A DNA stretch of 64,000 bases from Kushneria aurantia DSM 21353 (GTDB lineage Bacteria; Pseudomonadota; Gammaproteobacteria; Pseudomonadales; Halomonadaceae): the NCBI RefSeq assembly GCF_000382245.1, contig NZ_KB907867.1, positions 74,625 to 138,624 of the forward strand, read 5' to 3'. A model generated the notes under the pieces. It was not told the DNA's origin. It did no database searches and worked only from the letters and a program-made list of their open reading frames with translations. The translations under genes and the position numbers were made by a program. This document shows positions 59,780 to 64,000 of the stretch, piece by piece (the first letter of the stretch is position 1; each line of letters begins with the position of its first letter).

Positions 59780-62700
59780 GACGCTGGGACTGGATTTCGC
59801 GGATTCCAACAAACAGGCCGGCTTTCGCCTGCAGCGGCTGGAGGTGCTCAACTGGGGCACCTTCGACCATCAGGTATGGGCGCTGAACCCGCAGGGGGAC
59901 AACAGCCTGCTCACCGGCGACATCGGTTCGGGCAAGTCCACCCTGGTGGACGCGGTCACCACCCTGCTGGTGCCGTCGCAGCGCATTACCTACAACAAGG
60001 CCGCCGGTGCCGAGAGCAGGGAGCGTTCGCTGCGTTCCTATGTGCTGGGCTACTACAAGGCCGAACGCAGTGAGACCGGGCTATCCGCCAGGGCCGTGGC
60101 ACTGCGTGATCACAACAGCTACTCGGTGATTCTCGGCCACTTCCATAACGCCGGTTACGACCAGCACGTGACGCTCGCCCAGGTGTTCTGGATCAAGGAC
60201 AGCGCCGGCCAGCCGGAGCGCTTCCATGTGGTGGCCGACCGCGCGCTGACCCTGGCCGGCGACTTCGCCGATTTCGGCAGCGATATCGCCGACCTGAAAA
60301 AGCGGCTGAAAAAGCAAAACGGCGTCGAGGTGTTCGATGCCTTTCCCGCCTACGGCGCCGCCTTTCGTCGCCGCTTCGGCATCGACAACGACCAGGCGAT
60401 GGAGCTGTTCAATCAAACCGTCTCCATGAAGTCGGTGGACAACATCACCCACTTCGTGCGCGATCACATGCTCGAGCCCTTCCCGGTGGGCGAACGCATC
60501 GAGGCGCTGATCCGCCACTTCGACGATCTCAATCGCGCCCACGAGGCAGTCCTCAAGGCGCGCCGGCGCATCGAGCTGCTCGAACCGCTGGTGGCCGACC
60601 TGGACCGCCATGACGAACGCGAGCGCCAGGTGGCCGAGCTGCGCCAGAGCCGCGATGCCCTACGCCCCTGGTTCGCCGGTCTGAAGCGAGACCTGCTCGA
60701 CAAGCGCCTGGATAATCTGGCCACCGAGGCGGAGCGCCTGGCCCACCGGCGCACCGCCCTGGAGGGCCAGCGCCGCGATCAACAGGCGCGCCGCGACGAG
60801 CTACGCCAGTCCATCGCCGACAACGGCGGCGACCGCCTTCAGCGGCTGAAAACGGAGATACAGGCCTGCCAGCGGCAGAAACAGCAGCGCCAGCACAAGG
60901 CGCAGCAGTATCGCGAGCTGGCGCAGGCCCTGTCGCTGCCCGATGCCGACACGCTGGATATTTTCGTCGACAACCGCCGCCAGCGCGAGCAGCGCCAGCA
61001 AGCGTTGCAGGAACAGCGCGCCCAGCTGCAGAACCACATCAACGAAGCCGGCGCCAACCTGCATACCCTGAATGACCAGCACGGCGAACTGGAAACGGAA
61101 CTCGCGTCGCTGCGCCAGCGGCGCTCCAACATCCCCGGCCGAGTACTGGCGATTCGTGACGCGCTGTGCGAAGCGCTGCAACTCGACGCGGACGACATCC
61201 CCTTCGTCGGCGAGCTGCTGCAGGTACCCGCCGAGGAACGCGATTGGCAAGGCGCCATCGAGCGCCTGCTGCACAACTTCGGGCTGTCACTGCTGGTGCC
61301 GGACACCCTCTACGAGCGGGTCAGCGACTGGGTCGAGCGCACCCACCTGCGAGGTCGACTGGTGTACTTCCGGGTGCGCGAGCCGCAGGGCGAGGCACCG
61401 ACGGTGGTGCCGGACTCGCTGGTGAACAAGCTGCGCATCCAGCCGGAGAGTGCCTTCTACCCCTGGCTGGAACACGAATTGGCGCGGCGTTTCGATTACG
61501 TCTGCTGCACGGACCTGACCCGCTTCCGCCGCGAGCAGCGCGCCATCACCCGCGCCGGGCAGACCAAGGCGCCGGGTGGGCGCCATGAAAAGGACGATCG
61601 TCATCGTATCGACGACGCCAGCCGCTACATACTGGGCTGGGACAATCAGGCCAAGATCCGCGCCCTGGCGGCAGAGGCGGACTCCCTGGCGCGGCGCGGC
61701 CGGGAACTGACCGAGCGCATGCAACACCGGGAAAACGAGCGCCAGACCCTGGAAGACGCCCAGGGCAAGCTGAGCCAACTGGCCATGTTCAGCGACTTCG
61801 AGGAGCTGGACTGGACACCCATGGCACGCCAACTGGAGCAATTGGAAAACGAGCGCCAGACCCTGGAGGCCGCCAACGATCTACTGCGGGAACTGGAACA
61901 GCAGCTCGCAGCACTGGAAAACAGTCTTCAGGAGACCGAAGCGGCGCTTTCGGCCCTGGGCCGAGACGAAGGCGCCAACCGCAACAAGCGCGACACCGCC
62001 ACCGCCCAGCGCGAAGAGAGCGCCGCCCTGCTCGCCGAAGCCGACGAGGTTCAGCGCGCCTGCTTCGAGACTCTCGCGGGCTACCGCGACGAGGCACTGG
62101 CCGGGCGCTCCCTGACGGTGGAAGCCTGCGACAACCAGCAAAGCGAACTGCGCGACTGGCTGCAAAGGCAGATCGACCAGCATGACAAACAGCTCAAGGC
62201 ATTGAGCGAGCGGATCGTTAGCGCCATGCAGCGCCACCATCACCAATGGCCGCTGGAAAGCCGCGAGGTGGACGCCACCCTGGCCGCCGGCGGCGATTAC
62301 CGCGCCATGCTGGAAGAGCTGCAGCGCGACGACCTGCCGCGCTTCGAGCGCCGTTTCAAGGCCCTGCTCAATGAGAACACCATCCGCGAGGTGGCGGCGT
62401 TTCAGGGCCAGCTGCACAAGGAGCGCCAGGCGATCCGCGAGCGCATCGGCATCATCAACCGTTCGCTGAAGGGCATCGACTACAATCCGGGCCGCTACAT
62501 CACCCTGCTGGCGGAATCCACCACCGACAGCGAGGTGCGCGACTTTCAGCAGGAACTGCGCGCCTGCACCGAGGATGCGCTCAGCGGCAACGAGGAAGCG
62601 CAGTACACCGAGCAGAAGTTCCTGCAGGTGAAACGCATCATCGAACGCTTCCGGGGGCGCGAGGGCACCGGCGAGCTGGACAAGCGCTGGACCCGGAAAG

Positions 62701-63152
62701 TTACCGACGTGCGCAACTGGTTCGTGTTCTCCGCCTCGGAACGCTGGCGCGAGGACGACCGCGAATACGAGCACTATTCCGATTCCGGCGGCAAATCCGG
62801 CGGCCAGAAGGAGAAGCTGGCCTACACCGTGCTCGCCGCCAGTCTCGCCTACCAATTCGGCCTCGAGTGGGGTGAGCAACGTTCGCGTTCGTTCCGCTTC
62901 GTGGTCATCGACGAGGCCTTCGGACGCGGCTCCGACGAGTCCGCCCGCTACGGGCTGGAGCTGTTCAAGCGGTTGAATCTGCAACTGCTGATCGTCACAC
63001 CGCTGCAGAAGATTCACATCATCGAGCCCTATGTGCACAGCGTGGGCTTCGTGCACAACCGCGAGGGCCGCGAATCCCTGGTGCGCAACCTCAGCATCGA
63101 GGAGTACCAGGCAGAAAAAACCGCCCGTGAACAGATTCGCCTGCAGCCATGA
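59769..63152 (+). CDS. jetC: Wadjet SMC-like ATPase JetC
   Basis: 1,127 residues, SMC/SbcC-like. Walker A is GDIGSGKST at 50-58. Two long coiled coils (about 265-440 and 640-860) flank a hinge. The C-terminal head has the ABC signature [20 protein letters not shown] and Walker B in [17 protein letters not shown]. By analogy with characterised Wadjet, JetC extrudes DNA loops, and small circular plasmids that stall it are cut by JetD. It overlaps jetB upstream and jetD downstream. Confidence 0.94.
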   Translation: MQNETLGLDFADSNKQAGFRLQRLEVLNWGTFDHQVWALNPQGDNSLLTGDIGSGKSTLVDAVTTLLVPSQRITYNKAAGAESRERSLRSYVLGYYKAERSETGLSARAVALRDHNSYSVILGHFHNAGYDQHVTLAQVFWIKDSAGQPERFHVVADRALTLAGDFADFGSDIADLKKRLKKQNGVEVFDAFPAYGAAFRRRFGIDNDQAMELFNQTVSMKSVDNITHFVRDHMLEPFPVGERIEALIRHFDDLNRAHEAVLKARRRIELLEPLVADLDRHDERERQVAELRQSRDALRPWFAGLKRDLLDKRLDNLATEAERLAHRRTALEGQRRDQQARRDELRQSIADNGGDRLQRLKTEIQACQRQKQQRQHKAQQYRELAQALSLPDADTLDIFVDNRRQREQRQQALQEQRAQLQNHINEAGANLHTLNDQHGELETELASLRQRRSNIPGRVLAIRDALCEALQLDADDIPFVGELLQVPAEERDWQGAIERLLHNFGLSLLVPDTLYERVSDWVERTHLRGRLVYFRVREPQGEAPTVVPDSLVNKLRIQPESAFYPWLEHELARRFDYVCCTDLTRFRREQRAITRAGQTKAPGGRHEKDDRHRIDDASRYILGWDNQAKIRALAAEADSLARRGRELTERMQHRENERQTLEDAQGKLSQLAMFSDFEELDWTPMARQLEQLENERQTLEAANDLLRELEQQLAALENSLQETEAALSALGRDEGANRNKRDTATAQREESAALLAEADEVQRACFETLAGYRDEALAGRSLTVEACDNQQSELRDWLQRQIDQHDKQLKALSERIVSAMQRHHHQWPLESREVDATLAAGGDYRAMLEELQRDDLPRFERRFKALLNENTIREVAAFQGQLHKERQAIRERIGIINRSLKGIDYNPGRYITLLAESTTDSEVRDFQQELRACTEDALSGNEEAQYTEQKFLQVKRIIERFRGREGTGELDKRWTRKVTDVRNWFVFSASERWREDDREYEHYSDSGGKSGGQKEKLAYTVLAASLAYQFGLEWGEQRSRSFRFVVIDEAFGRGSDESARYGLELFKRLNLQLLIVTPLQKIHIIEPYVHSVGFVHNREGRESLVRNLSIEEYQAEKTAREQIRLQP

Positions 63153-64000
63153 ACTGGACGTCACCGGCCGACCTGAAACAGCAGATGGACAAGTACTGGC
63201 AGCGCGGCGACATACTTCGCGCGCGGCTGGACAGCGAACCGCTGTTTCCGCTGACCCTGCGACTACGCAAGCCCGGCGCCCGGGATCTCACCGAACGCTT
63301 CGCGGATGTCGCCGACTGGGTGCGCGCCCTGCGCCAGGGGTCCGTGGAGCACAAGGGATTCGGCTACAGGGTGCACTGGCGACGGCATCGCCACCGGGTA
63401 CAGGGCGCCAACGACCTGCCCGACGCCATCAGCGTGGACAGCGAAGAGGACGCCCTGCGCTGGCTCGGCCGACGTAGCGACGCAGCACGTTTTACCCGCC
63501 TCGCCGAGCACACCCTGACGACCTTCCCCGCCCTGCGCGACTGGCTGCGACAACGCCCGCTGCGCGCGCTCGAGCACGAACCGCACTGGGACGACCTGCT
63601 CGCCGTGCTGGCCTGGTTCCAGGCCCATCCGAGACCCGGCGTCTATCTGCGCGAACTGGACATTCCGGGCATCCACACCAAATTCATCGAGACCCACCGC
63701 GGCCTGCTTGCCGAACTGCTCGACGCCGTGCTGCCGGCGGCGGCGATCGATCCGCGAGCGACCGGGGTGCGCGGTTTCAACCGCCGCTATGGACTACTCG
63801 ACAAGCCACCGCTGGTGCGTTTGCGGGTGCTGGACGAGCGGCTGGCGATTCAGGGGCTCACCGATCTGACACTGCCGGTGGAGCAACTCGCCCGCCTGGA
63901 CCCGGGCGCCGATACTGTCTTCATCACCGAAAACGAGATCAACGGCCTGGCCTTCCCGCCATTCTCCAACGCCCTGGTGATCTTCGGTCTGGGCTATCGG
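63149..64000 (+). CDS. jetD: Wadjet nuclease subunit JetD (DUF3322/DUF2220), truncated by the window end
   Basis: 284 residues are visible from ATG 63149, which overlaps the jetC stop. The start, [20 protein letters not shown] with [20 protein letters not shown], is DUF3322. [34 protein letters not shown] and [10 protein letters not shown] lead into the DUF2220 Toprim-like nuclease, whose first acid is in [17 protein letters not shown]. The remaining C-terminal nuclease residues lie outside the window. Confidence 0.92.
   Translation, partial: MNWTSPADLKQQMDKYWQRGDILRARLDSEPLFPLTLRLRKPGARDLTERFADVADWVRALRQGSVEHKGFGYRVHWRRHRHRVQGANDLPDAISVDSEEDALRWLGRRSDAARFTRLAEHTLTTFPALRDWLRQRPLRALEHEPHWDDLLAVLAWFQAHPRPGVYLRELDIPGIHTKFIETHRGLLAELLDAVLPAAAIDPRATGVRGFNRRYGLLDKPPLVRLRVLDERLAIQGLTDLTLPVEQLARLDPGADTVFITENEINGLAFPPFSNALVIFGLGYR

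Noticed and set aside
60081-63164. Minus-strand frames opposite jetC
   Set aside because: jetC has Walker and signature motifs; the reverse frames are compositional.

Overview
The window is high-GC gammaproteobacterial DNA. Its gene content (two-branch hut pathway, reductive pyrimidine catabolism, BCCT and NCS1 transporters, many short cassettes) suggests a marine or halophilic Halomonadaceae-type organism. That assignment is an inference from protein families remembered, not from a search. Most genes are metabolic and accessory; no rRNA, tRNA or CRISPR array was recognised.

Layout. 1-6.4 kb is a transferred island: three short-chain dehydrogenases, an AraC and a LysR regulator, a Tat-exported SnoaL-like protein and an orphan ParE-like toxin, bounded by broken IS4-type and IS1182-type transposases. 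6.46-9.7 kb is an integron cassette array of four genes, all on the minus strand, each followed by an attC. 10.2-12.5 kb has an acetyltransferase, a pRiA4b ORF-3-like protein and a RES-Xre toxin-antitoxin pair with a clear operator. 12.5-26.6 kb is the histidine-utilisation region: hutU, a BCCT carrier, a histidase paralogue lacking the MIO-forming Ala-Ser-Gly, hutI and hutG in one operon; a polar amino-acid ABC importer; and canonical hutH-hutF divergent from it. hutC lies at 29.9-30.6 kb. The BCCT/MIO-less lyase pair is visibly lower in GC than its neighbours. It could feed a trimethylated histidine (hercynine or ergothioneine type) into the hut pathway; this is a hypothesis.

26.6-45 kb mixes metabolic genes: TetR/isochorismatase-like/AbrB membrane protein, gpmA, a heme-type monooxygenase facing a TroA-type binding protein, SDR, LysR/quinone reductase, cupin, a duplicated SleB-type hydrolase flanking a symporter-DUF3311-amidase segment, and an exported glycoside hydrolase next to an exported aldose epimerase. 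45.2-52.5 kb is reductive pyrimidine catabolism: an NCS1 carrier divergent from beta-ureidopropionase, dihydropyrimidinase and PreT-PreA, with a strong palindrome between them and a RutR-type regulator at 56.8-57.5 kb.

52.7-56.7 kb is a second cassette array with seven attC sites (brnTA, a broken higB with intact higA, a membrane protein, GNAT, NIPSNAP and small unknowns). It ends at a remnant of an integron integrase in the canonical divergent orientation. 57.7-64 kb is a Wadjet anti-plasmid operon (jetABCD), with jetD cut by the window end. The least obvious structures are the two related cassette arrays with the decayed intI, and the MIO-less lyase/BCCT insertion in the hut operon.
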